This document shows positions 16,298 to 23,550 of a DNA stretch of 64,000 nucleotides, one piece after another (position 1 is the first letter of the stretch; each line of letters begins with the position of its first letter). This DNA is from Clostridia bacterium (GTDB lineage: Bacteria; Bacillota; Clostridia; Oscillospirales; Acutalibacteraceae). The position numbers were made by a program, and so were the translations under genes. The notes beneath the pieces were generated by a model. It ran no database searches, was not told the DNA's origin, and saw nothing but the letters and a program-made list of their open reading frames with translations. The stretch spans positions 78,174 to 142,173 of the forward strand of contig JAFRXY010000043.1 of NCBI GenBank assembly GCA_017441385.1, given 5' to 3'.

Positions 16298-17755
16298 CTA
16301 CCGGAATGTGACGCGAACGGTTTTGGTTAATTCCTCATTATCCGGCATTTCCTTCACCGTAAAGTCCGCGCCGTTACGCCTTAGTATTTTAAATATCGGT
16401 ATCTGTGCGGCGTTCTTGGAGCTTTCGCCGCCGACTGCTTCCTGTTGCTTTCCTATTCTTCTCAGTGCGGAAAGATCAAACGCGCCGCCGTTATCCGATA
16501 CTTCCAAAAAAAGCAGACTGCCATCCATGCCAATATTCACCTGCACCCTTCCCTTTTCCGCTTGCATTGCGGATTGCGTGGAATATTCGCAGAGTCCTGC
16601 GAGAAGGGCAATGAATTCCGAACGGATAACTTGACCGTTCAGCATTTGATTCAGGTCTGCGCTGACAGCCGCGCTGAATTCCGCGCCGGCGGACTCAGCC
16701 CTGCCCCGGAGATACAGCAGCGCCCCATCCACGGCCGTAACGCCTGTGTGTATCAGTCTGCCGGTTATGGTTTCGTACTCGGTGAGGACATTCCGGCGGG
16801 AGGCGTAAATTTCTTCGAGTGAACCTGCCGTTTCGCCGTCATGGATGAATTTGCCGGTATCCTCTTCCCCACCCCCGTTTTCAGCCGCTGCTTTACCAAC
16901 ATTCATCACCATCGAAGGAATGAGCTTGTTGTCCCTGTGAATCATGCCGGAAATCAGCTCGTTCTCGGCGCGGAGAGCTTCAAGAAGTCTGTCCTTATCG
17001 CCGAGGCTCCTTTCCAGTATGCCCAGTTCATTATCCTGCAATCTCGATACATAGATCGATTCGAGTTCTCTTCTGAACCAGAAATAGCCTATGAACAGCA
17101 GCAGAATAAGCATAAAGCCGCAGGTCATCACCACGGCGCTTGTGTCGGTGCGGGACAGCACCGAAATATCCACCATTGTTCCGAGAGAAATAAAAACCAC
17201 CCAAAGGAATATCAGAATGTCGTTCCTGCGGATTTTCATTACTCCCGAAAGCTTGCTCCTGATTGGGTTGTTTTTCAGCGTCATCCTCAGCAGAACACAT
17301 TGAAATCCAAGCATTAAACACCGTGCGGTCATACCGCCTCTGAAGCAGGTGACGTAACGAAGGATATGTATCCATGCATCAAGGTAACGGTCGAACCGGT
17401 ATGCGATAAAAAGGGAGTTCAGAAAGAGCATAAGTCCGGTCACAGTCAGGGTTATAACGTAAATTGAGTAGCTGTAAAAGAAAGAAGTAATCGTGACGGT
17501 AATTGATTGGGAGGACGAAAGCCTGAAAATCACTCTCAATAAGACAAAAAGCAGCACCGCTATGAGCAGCGTATCAATCACTGGAACATAATTATGGATC
17601 ATGCCTGTTCCGATGCCCGCCAATACCGCCGCCGCAAAACCCGTGCATTTCCTGCGGAGAGAAAAACGGTCCTCGACACAGGCTATAAACAAGAGATACG
17701 CTGGCAGCACAATTCCGATATTTCTTATGCACATTTCCGCATTCGACGGTCCCAT
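16298..17755 (-). CDS. Membrane GHKL-type sensor kinase paralogue B (His kept, ATP site degraded)
   Basis: 485 residues with multiple N-terminal membrane helices (1-225), a coiled coil (235-290) and a C-terminal GHKL-like domain (375-485). The H-box MIHRDNKLIP keeps His273. The N-box reads EYSTQSA, with Tyr391 replacing the Asn that binds magnesium-ATP. The glycine-rich lid of A and C is replaced by SSKNAAQI (445-452), so only DNG (Asp421) remains. The domain is probably catalytically dead but can accept phosphate. It lacks the conserved C-terminal tail of A and C. AAGGAG 11 nt upstream supports the start. It sits 21 bp after kinase C. Confidence 0.85.
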   Translation of the reverse strand: MGPSNAEMCIRNIGIVLPAYLLFIACVEDRFSLRRKCTGFAAAVLAGIGTGMIHNYVPVIDTLLIAVLLFVLLRVIFRLSSSQSITVTITSFFYSYSIYVITLTVTGLMLFLNSLFIAYRFDRYLDAWIHILRYVTCFRGGMTARCLMLGFQCVLLRMTLKNNPIRSKLSGVMKIRRNDILIFLWVVFISLGTMVDISVLSRTDTSAVVMTCGFMLILLLFIGYFWFRRELESIYVSRLQDNELGILERSLGDKDRLLEALRAENELISGMIHRDNKLIPSMVMNVGKAAAENGGGEEDTGKFIHDGETAGSLEEIYASRRNVLTEYETITGRLIHTGVTAVDGALLYLRGRAESAGAEFSAAVSADLNQMLNGQVIRSEFIALLAGLCEYSTQSAMQAEKGRVQVNIGMDGSLLFLEVSDNGGAFDLSALRRIGKQQEAVGGESSKNAAQIPIFKILRRNGADFTVKEMPDNEELTKTVRVTFR

Positions 17756-17776
17756 TGCAGTTCTGCTCCTTCACAG

Positions 17777-19345
17777 TCAGCGGGAGTTATTCCGCACAAC
17801 TTCAAATCTTCTTAATCTCAGGGCTTTTTTCAATTCATCCGCGCGATCGGTGACAATACGGAGTATTCCCGCACCGTCAAATATAACGCATAGATTCTTT
17901 GTGTATTTTCCTGCCGTTTCTCCGCACTGCAATTCCTCAATGACAAAGCTCGCGCCGGTATGGCGCAGTATCCTGAACAGCGTCATAAGCCCGATACCAC
18001 TGCCGCCTTCGTCCTGATGTGTCGTCACGCGCTTTTTTCCCATGCTTCTCAGAACATCCACGTCAAATTGTTTTCCGTTGTCTGAAACCGCCAGAAAATA
18101 CCTCCCTCCGTCCTGACCGATTCTCACCGCCACGACCCCGTCCTCTCTGCCTTTGGCGGAGATAATGGCGTTCTCGCTGAGGTCGGCGAGAACGGTGTTG
18201 AATTCCATACGACCCACCGCCTGCTCCAGCATCTGAGGAAGCGCGGTTTCAACATACGCTTTGAATTCCACACCGGAGGAGCTTGCCCTGCTTTGCATAT
18301 AAAGCAGCACCGCGTCCACGGCCGCCACACCCGTCGAAGGCAGACAGCTGCGGTGAGCTTCATACTCCTCAAGCGCGTGATGACGCGAGGCATATATTTC
18401 ATCAAGGGAATCGGCCGCCTGCAAGGCAGAGGCAATCTCTCCGGAAACTTTCCCGCCGTCGGTCAGCTCTTTTGCCACCTGTCTGACATTACTCACAATG
18501 GAAGGAATGAGCTTGTTGTCTGTATGAATCATCTCCGCCAGATTGTCGTTATCCCTGTGAAGCCGCTCGACAAGCTCATCCTTTTCCTTCAGGCTCTTTT
18601 CCAGCAGTGTAAGCCCGTTTTCCATCATTTTGATTTTGTATGTGGTCCTCAGCTCTTTTTTCAGCCAGAAATAGAGCATAATAATGCAGAAAAGGGTGAC
18701 AAAAAAACATACGGTAGTCAGATCGATTTTGCGATCCGATTTTTTAAGCAGTTGGGACAAGACAGAGAAAAACATCATCAACACAAGAACAGAGGAGGAT
18801 AAAAACATTCCGAATTCACTGATTCCGAAGCGAAACAGCGTGGCAAGCCCTTTTCTCATGCGTCTTGTGCGGAACACCAGCTGAGCGATAACGCACTGAA
18901 CCAGAAAAATGATCGCTGCCATCATAACCTTGCCAACCGGATGTTCGGAGGTCAGGAATGAATAATGTTCCATCGCTTTGATAGCCCCTCCGTACTTTGC
19001 CGCGGTCAGATATGACAGTCCTCCCATACTAAAGACCATACCCGCTACCGAGAGATAATAAAAGGCATAACTGAATGCGAATGACAAAACCGTGTAAGGC
19101 AGCTTTTTCTTAATACGCTCCTTAAACAGCGCCCCCGTTACAAACAGAAAGGCCAGCAGCAGCACCGTATAATGCAACGGGGCAACCAATTGGTATAAAA
19201 ACGCCATACTTGCGCCCAGAACCGAAAGCAGAACGCCGCAGATCCATTTCTTCCGTCCGGACGGTTTTTCCCCCAGCGCCATCAGATACACCGTATAGGC
19301 GATCACAAGCATCCCCATATGCTTGATGCCGGACTCATATGCCAT
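17777..19345 (-). CDS. Membrane GHKL-type sensor kinase paralogue C (apparently complete)
   Basis: 522 residues from ATG 19345. A longer reading from 19447 would run through a strong hairpin and lacks a ribosome binding site, whereas GGAAGGGAG lies 9 nt upstream of 19345. Several membrane helices (about 10-235) precede a coiled coil. The H-box MIHTDNKLIP has His274, the N-box ENAIISA has Asn392, DNG has Asp422, and the lid is GGSGIG (447-452). All elements of an autophosphorylating kinase are present. The input is unknown. It is the first kinase of the run, behind its own promoter and a leader hairpin. Confidence 0.88.
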   Translation of the reverse strand: MAYESGIKHMGMLVIAYTVYLMALGEKPSGRKKWICGVLLSVLGASMAFLYQLVAPLHYTVLLLAFLFVTGALFKERIKKKLPYTVLSFAFSYAFYYLSVAGMVFSMGGLSYLTAAKYGGAIKAMEHYSFLTSEHPVGKVMMAAIIFLVQCVIAQLVFRTRRMRKGLATLFRFGISEFGMFLSSSVLVLMMFFSVLSQLLKKSDRKIDLTTVCFFVTLFCIIMLYFWLKKELRTTYKIKMMENGLTLLEKSLKEKDELVERLHRDNDNLAEMIHTDNKLIPSIVSNVRQVAKELTDGGKVSGEIASALQAADSLDEIYASRHHALEEYEAHRSCLPSTGVAAVDAVLLYMQSRASSSGVEFKAYVETALPQMLEQAVGRMEFNTVLADLSENAIISAKGREDGVVAVRIGQDGGRYFLAVSDNGKQFDVDVLRSMGKKRVTTHQDEGGSGIGLMTLFRILRHTGASFVIEELQCGETAGKYTKNLCVIFDGAGILRIVTDRADELKKALRLRRFEVVRNNSR

Positions 19346-19384
19346 CTTTTTCTTCTCCCTTCCAATTGAAAATAAACGAAAACA

Positions 19385-19424
19385 ACCAAAGCCCGCTGCA
19401 CAAAAAACGTCAGCGGGCTTTGGT
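19385..19424 (-). terminator. Leader hairpin (attenuator-like) upstream of kinase C
   Basis: A perfect 14-bp stem (ACCAAAGCCCGCTG at 19385-19398, complement at 19411-19424) with a 12-nt loop. On the minus strand it is followed by TGTTTTCGTTT. It lies between the predicted kinase C promoter and the kinase C start, 40 nt before the ATG. It could terminate regulator transcripts or attenuate the kinases. Confidence 0.75.
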
Positions 19425-19468
19425 GGTGATATGAAAAATTCTCGCAATCAAGATTACCTTACGCATAT

Positions 19469-19497
19469 ATCATATCACGAATGAAAGCTCCTGTCGA
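19469..19497 (-). promoter_or_regulatory. Predicted promoter of the kinase C-B-A unit
   Basis: On the minus strand, TCGACA (19497-19492) and TATGAT (19474-19469) are separated by 17 bp. The plus-strand sequence over the -35 reads TGTCGAT (19492-19498), one base from the Spo0A box TGTCGAA, suggesting regulation by Spo0A or its local paralogue. Confidence 0.55.
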
Positions 19498-19502
19498 TTG
19501 CT

Positions 19503-19516
19503 TTTTTGTAGGTTTC
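19503..19516 (+). promoter_or_regulatory. TTTGTAG-type motif 1
   Basis: TTTTTGTAGGTTTC lies 5 bp upstream of the kinase C -35 element. It matches the motifs at 19546-19560 and 20414-20427, in opposite orientation, and resembles a Spo0A box core. Confidence 0.4.
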
Positions 19517-19544
19517 AAAAAAATAATTCGCCCACAAAAAGCTG

Positions 19545-19562
19545 GAAAAATCTACAAAAATC
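19545..19562 (-). promoter_or_regulatory. TTTGTAG-type motif 2
   Basis: The minus strand reads TTTTTGTAGATTTTTC just after the response-regulator stop codon, forming an inverted pair with motif 1. Confidence 0.4.
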
Positions 19563-19567
19563 TATAT

Positions 19568-20353
19568 TTATCTATCATTCCTCAACTTAGCTGAATAATA
19601 ACGCAAAAATTCCATCACAGTAGGTGATTCCCGTTTGGGATTGATATGCCCCTTGTAACACCGGAGAAGCTCATCGATATCAGAGACATCCCACGCCTTG
19701 TCTATGGCTGTCTGCATGGCGTGTTCCACGCTCTTGGTCTTTTTGCCGTGCATTTGCGCCACCATATCCGAAACATGCGGAACATATCCGCCGCAGAGTA
19801 TCTCGATGGCGTCGGCAAGGTAATCGTAACCCTTATATCGGGGATTGACGGAAATCAGGTTCAGTTCTTCATAAATGCGCTTTTTCAGCGCCTGTCTGTC
19901 CTCACGGGAGTCTTCCTCGCCATTCTCCGGCTGCTCGGTAGAAAAATCCAACTGCATTCCCTCACGCGCGGCAATCAGCAGAAATTCCGCGACAACCGCG
20001 GGAGAATGCCCCTCAGAGTGCTTATAAAACACCCAGCCCGCGCCCAGCTTGCGTGCCAATTCATAGGTCGTCTGGCTGGAATTATTGGTATTAATCACAA
20101 TATACGGCTTCTTGATTCCTTTCATTTTTTTGAGTTGAGAAAGGAATGTAATGCCGTTGCCCTCGCCCGAATGCAGTTCCAGATCCAGTACCAGAGCGTC
20201 AGGCTGAAGCTCCCGCACGAGTTCCAGCGCACGGGACGCGCTGTCCGTGGAGGAAACAAGCTCTATTCCGTCGGTTGCGGCAAAGCATGCGGCGAATTCA
20301 CCGCAGAGTTCCTCATCATCCTCCACAAGCAATACTCTCAGATCGCTCTGCAT
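19568..20353 (-). CDS. Spo0A-like response regulator (receiver plus Spo0A_C domain)
   Basis: 261 residues. The receiver domain (5-130) has acidic Glu11-Asp12-Asp13, phosphoacceptor Asp57 (LVLDLEL), Thr89 and Lys111. After an acidic linker (about 135-152), residues 158-258 match the Spo0A C-terminal DNA-binding domain: KGYDYLADAI, a recognition-helix region SVEHAMQTAIDKAW, and a PTVMEFL...SAKLR end. Compared with Bacillus Spo0A (RVERAIRHAIEVAW), several Arg/His of the recognition helix are changed to Ser, His, Gln and Thr, implying a different site preference. The gene heads a run of three paralogous membrane kinases and is probably their target (inference). It is likely a paralogue, not the housekeeping Spo0A. 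Confidence 0.85.
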   Translation of the reverse strand: MQSDLRVLLVEDDEELCGEFAACFAATDGIELVSSTDSASRALELVRELQPDALVLDLELHSGEGNGITFLSQLKKMKGIKKPYIVINTNNSSQTTYELARKLGAGWVFYKHSEGHSPAVVAEFLLIAAREGMQLDFSTEQPENGEEDSREDRQALKKRIYEELNLISVNPRYKGYDYLADAIEILCGGYVPHVSDMVAQMHGKKTKSVEHAMQTAIDKAWDVSDIDELLRCYKGHINPKRESPTVMEFLRYYSAKLRNDR

Positions 20354-20374
20354 AATTATTCACCCCTGATATAC

Positions 20375-20403
20375 ATTATACATGATTCAAATATTAAAAT
20401 CAA
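20375..20403 (-). promoter_or_regulatory. Sigma-A promoter of the Spo0A-like regulator
   Basis: TTGATT (20403-20398) and TATAAT (20380-20375) on the minus strand with a 17-bp spacer, about 20 bp before the start codon. Confidence 0.75.
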
Positions 20404-20413
20404 TAAAAACCCA

Positions 20414-20427
20414 GAAAAATCTACAAA
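20414..20427 (-). promoter_or_regulatory. TTTGTAG-type motif 3
   Basis: The minus strand reads TTTGTAGATTTTTC, ending 10 bp upstream of the regulator's -35 element. It is the same core as motifs 1 and 2 beside the kinase promoter; a candidate autoregulatory site. Confidence 0.4.
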
Positions 20428-20475
20428 TTTTTCTTATCCCACATATTTCACAGTTTTTCCCATTTTCTGACTCCT

Positions 20476-20634
20476 GCACAAATACAAAGCCGCCCTCTTT
20501 TTGGAGAGGACGGCTTTGTATTTGTGGATGGGGAACGATATAAAAAGACACAATCTATGTAACGCGCTGAAGGAATTGCGGAAACAACCGGCGGCTTGTC
20601 CGCAGCAATGACCGCGCGGCTCATTCCTTCAACG
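20476..20634 (-). ncRNA. Candidate small RNA, about 158 nt, own promoter and terminator
   Basis: A strong promoter (20641-20669) points at a structured segment. It begins with a 9-bp stem TGAAGGAAT/ATTCCTTCA (20568-20576 with 20623-20631) that encloses a second stem TGCGGA/TCCGCA. An unpaired linker of about 40 nt follows, including the C-rich UUCCCCAUCC. The end is a 16-bp perfect hairpin (20477-20492 with 20511-20526) whose inner arm also pairs CCTCT with AGAGG. There is no ORF. It lies between hslO and the Spo0A-like regulator on the same strand. It could instead be the structured 3' end of the hslO transcript. It does not look like 6S, SRP or tmRNA. Confidence 0.55.
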
Positions 20635-20640
20635 GTAAAG

Positions 20641-20669
20641 ATTATATTACAAAAGAATTAAAAAGTCAA
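20641..20669 (-). promoter_or_regulatory. Near-consensus promoter of the candidate small RNA
   Basis: TTGACT (20669-20664) and TATAAT (20646-20641) on the minus strand, 17-bp spacer. The predicted start at about 20634 coincides with the first base of the 5' stem-loop. Confidence 0.75.
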
Positions 20670-20763
20670 GACTAATTTTACAAAAAATGACAAAAAATTT
20701 AATGTAATCTATAGCAAATGAACTTTTTGTGAATATTGCATGAATAATCAGTACTTCGTTGTG

Positions 20764-21672
20764 TTAATTGACCATGTCGTTTTGCCTGAGACGCTGTTCC
20801 TGCAAGGTAGCAAGCTCTTCCAGCCGCTCCCGTGTGACGTAATACTTCTTGTTGCAGAAATGGCAGAGCGCCTCTGCCTTGCCGCTCTCGTCGGCAAGTC
20901 CCCGTATCTCGTCGGGCTGCATGGTCATAAAGGCTCTTTCCACCCGCTCCTGCGAGCAGTCACAGCGGTATTCCACCTGCTGGCTGTCGAATATCTCCAG
21001 CTCAAAGCCGGGAAGGGTTTTCTCCAGAATCTGTTCGGGGGTGTTGCCGTCAAGCAGCATACGGGTGACGGGAGGCATGGTTTTCAGCATTTCCTCCAGC
21101 CGCTCAATCTCACGGTAGTCGGCGGCCGGCATGAGCTGAATCAGCAGACCGCCCGCTTTGTCGAGCTTCCACAGCCCGTCAAAATGCACGCCGATGCAGA
21201 AGATGGTGGGCACCTGCTCGCTGATGGCGTAATAGGCAGTCAGATCTTCGGCCACTTCCCCGGTAACAAGGGGAATCTGGGAACAGTAGGGCTGCCCGTA
21301 GCCGTAATCCTTCATGACCGTGAGGGTACCTTCCTTCCCTATTGCGCCTGACACGTCGAGCTGTCCTCTGGCGTTGGGCATCAACAGAAGTCCTGCCTCT
21401 TGCGCGTAACCGCGCACGTTACCCTTACTGTCCGACACCGCAATGATGGAACCGGCGGGGCCGCCGCCGTTCATCCGCAGAGTGAGGGACGCGTTGTCCT
21501 CTTTCAGCTTGTTGCCCATGATGGAAGCGCCGGTCAGCAGCCTTCCCAGCGCCGATGTGATGACCGGCGTGGTGCGGTGAAGCTCCTGCGCCTTCCGCAC
21601 GATGTCGGTGGAATCTATCGCCGCCGCCATTACAAGACCGTCGGCAGTAATACATCTGACTAACTTGCTCAA
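20764..21672 (-). CDS. hslO: Hsp33 redox-regulated chaperone
   Basis: 302 residues, normal for the family. The N-terminal Hsp33 fold includes HRTTPVITSALGRLLTGA near residue 32. The C-terminal zinc/redox switch has Cys237-x-Cys239 and Cys270-x2-Cys273. On oxidation these cysteines form disulfides, release zinc and activate ATP-independent holdase activity in the cytoplasm. It is downstream of the methyltransferase and yerC genes on the same strand, 20 bp after the methyltransferase stop. GGAGAA precedes the ATG. Confidence 0.95.
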   Translation of the reverse strand: MSKLVRCITADGLVMAAAIDSTDIVRKAQELHRTTPVITSALGRLLTGASIMGNKLKEDNASLTLRMNGGGPAGSIIAVSDSKGNVRGYAQEAGLLLMPNARGQLDVSGAIGKEGTLTVMKDYGYGQPYCSQIPLVTGEVAEDLTAYYAISEQVPTIFCIGVHFDGLWKLDKAGGLLIQLMPAADYREIERLEEMLKTMPPVTRMLLDGNTPEQILEKTLPGFELEIFDSQQVEYRCDCSQERVERAFMTMQPDEIRGLADESGKAEALCHFCNKKYYVTRERLEELATLQEQRLRQNDMVN

Positions 21673-21692
21673 TATACTGTTCTCCTTTCGGT

Positions 21693-22427
21693 TTATCTTT
21701 TTTTTCCGGCAACGAAGACCATCCTCTCGCTTTCGGGGGATGGCGGAAGCGAGGTCATGTCGTCATAGGCGGCGAGCAATTGCAGACCTGCTTCTTCGAG
21801 CAGGCGTTTGGTTTCTTCAAGGCTATAAGCCGTTTCGGTAAAAAATTCGCTTTCCCGGAGATAGCTACCGTCAGGCTGCTGTTCAAAGAAATCCAGCATT
21901 ATTTCCACCCGGCCTTCCCCGCAGTATTCATTCTGCCAGACGCAGAAAACGTCCTCGGTTTCATAGACGAAGGCATTGTCCGCGAGGATATGCTCGTGCT
22001 TGTAGAGTGTATTCATGTCGAAAACAAAAACGCCGTCCGGCTCCAGAAACAGAGACACACGGCTAAGAGCAAGCAGCAGCTGCTCCCTGTCTTCAATATG
22101 ATTCAGGCTGTCGAGTGTGCAGACAAAGGCATCGATGGTACCGTACATGTCCAGCTCCTGCATGCTCTGGCAGAGGTAGAGAATACTCCCGTCGGACTTC
22201 TCACGTGCCTTGCTGAGCATGTTTTCGGAAAGATCGACCCCTATCACGTCATACCCCTTGGCGGCAAATTCCACCGTCATGCTGCCTGTACCGCAAGCGA
22301 GATCCACCAGCAGGCGGGCGTCCGGCTTGCATTGCTTGATAAGGCCGTCGATATACCTCGCCCGCGCCGGATAATCCACCTCGCCCATCAGCTCGTCGTA
22401 ATATTCCGCAAAGAGATCGTAGCTCAT
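21693..22427 (-). CDS. Class I SAM-dependent methyltransferase
   Basis: 244 residues. Motif I is LVDLACGTGSMTVEF (near 40), with GVDLSENML near 62 for ribose binding and FVCTLDSLNHI near 110. The fold is typical of methyltransferases of the UbiE/BioC/Cfr-like group, substrate unknown. It overlaps the yerC stop by 4 bp, so the two are translationally coupled, and hslO follows closely. Confidence 0.88.
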   Translation of the reverse strand: MSYDLFAEYYDELMGEVDYPARARYIDGLIKQCKPDARLLVDLACGTGSMTVEFAAKGYDVIGVDLSENMLSKAREKSDGSILYLCQSMQELDMYGTIDAFVCTLDSLNHIEDREQLLLALSRVSLFLEPDGVFVFDMNTLYKHEHILADNAFVYETEDVFCVWQNEYCGEGRVEIMLDFFEQQPDGSYLRESEFFTETAYSLEETKRLLEEAGLQLLAAYDDMTSLPPSPESERMVFVAGKKR

Positions 22428-22765
22428 TGCGGCTCCCCGCCTTGTTCGGGCATCTCTTCCCTGTCGGCTTGATCCAGACGGCTGAAAATCATGTCATAGC
22501 CTCCGGTGCCGTAATTGAGCGAACGGTTGACCCGGCTGATAGTGGCAGTGCTGGCGCCGGTACCGGCCACAATATCGCTGTAGACGTGCTTGTCGCGCAG
22601 CATCTTGGCGACCACAGACCGCTGTGACATGGCTTTCAGCTCCGCCACCGTGCTGAGGTCTTCAAAGAAGTCGTAACATTCCTCAATGCTTTTGAGTTCG
22701 AGAATGCATCGGAAAAGAAAATCCGTATGCTTATCTTGCAGTTTTGATTGAGTGCCCATGATCAT
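22424..22765 (-). CDS. YerC/YecD-type TrpR-like DNA-binding protein
   Basis: 113 residues. A TrpR-like helical fold with a helix-turn-helix: VAKMLRDKHVYSDIVAGTGASTATISRVNRSL, quoted here only by its ends at about residues 50-82. The conserved YGTGGYD motif near 84 is typical of the YerC family of Firmicutes. Regulatory target unknown. The start could be either ATG at 22765 or 22759. It is first in a yerC-methyltransferase-hslO unit. Confidence 0.85.
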   Translation of the reverse strand: MIMGTQSKLQDKHTDFLFRCILELKSIEECYDFFEDLSTVAELKAMSQRSVVAKMLRDKHVYSDIVAGTGASTATISRVNRSLNYGTGGYDMIFSRLDQADREEMPEQGGEPQ

Positions 22766-22962
22766 TACCTCTGATGATTTCTTTTTTCATTGAAGTTGGA
22801 TTGTATCAAAAATACATTCCGCCCGCTGCGTGCCGGAATCCGGTGCTTTAGATATTTAGAAGTTTAGAGCGGTAAATCATCTTATATAATAACACAGTTT
22901 TTCGCAAATGTAAAGCATTATTTTTTACGGTCAACCTTCATGGATAAAACAAGTTGACGGGT

Positions 22963-23550
22963 TCAGGCTTCCTCCGAAACACATTCCGTGATAATATCCC
23001 GCAGTTCCTGCGCTCCCTCCCCCGTCACGGCAGAGAAGGGAAGCATGTATTCCAGATCGACGTCCAGCTCGTCGGGGATGGCTGCCAGCCGCTTTTTGCG
23101 TTCGGTGGGCTTGAGCTTGTCAATCTTGGTGAGCACGATCTTCATGGGAAACTGTCCGTCGATGAGGTAATCCAGCATCATCATATCGTCCTTGGAGGCG
23201 GGGTGGCGGCTGTCGATAAGCATCACCACCAGCCGCAGATCGCGCTCCTGATGGAAATATCCCTCGATCAGCTCCGCCCAGCGCTTCTTCTCGGCGGCGC
23301 TGACTTTGGCAAAGCCGTAACCCGGCAAATCCACCAGCCTCGCGCCCTCGAGATTGTAGAAATTGATGGTCGCCGTCTTGCCCGGCTGCGAGCTGACGCG
23401 GGCAAGGCTTTTTCGGTTCAGAATTTTATTGATGAGCGAGGACTTGCCGACGTTGGAATGTCCCGCAAAGACCACTTCCGGCATGTCGCCGGGGGGAAGC
23501 TGTTCCGACGTTCCGGCGGCAAGTTCGAAAAAAGCATTCTCAAATTTCAT
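22963..23550 (-). CDS. engB: Ribosome biogenesis GTPase EngB/YsxC
   Basis: 195 residues from ATG 23550. The longer frame reading back into lon lacks support, while GAGGGGG lies about 8 nt upstream of 23550. GTPase motifs are G1 GHSNVGKS, a G2 threonine (PGKTATINF), G3 DLPGYG, G4 TKID and G5 SAVTG. EngB is needed for late 50S subunit assembly. The start overlaps the lon coding end by 11 bp, the usual lon-engB arrangement in Firmicutes. Confidence 0.94.
   Translation of the reverse strand: MKFENAFFELAAGTSEQLPPGDMPEVVFAGHSNVGKSSLINKILNRKSLARVSSQPGKTATINFYNLEGARLVDLPGYGFAKVSAAEKKRWAELIEGYFHQERDLRLVVMLIDSRHPASKDDMMMLDYLIDGQFPMKIVLTKIDKLKPTERKKRLAAIPDELDVDLEYMLPFSAVTGEGAQELRDIITECVSEEA

Noticed and set aside
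19346..19447. N-terminal extension of kinase C
   Set aside because: The extension would translate a perfect 14-bp hairpin and has no ribosome binding site, whereas GGAAGGGAG precedes ATG 19345.
20477..20634. 6S RNA, SRP RNA or tmRNA identity for the candidate small RNA
   Set aside because: The ends are not complementary, there is no central bubble, SRP Alu/S-domain motif or tRNA-like end.
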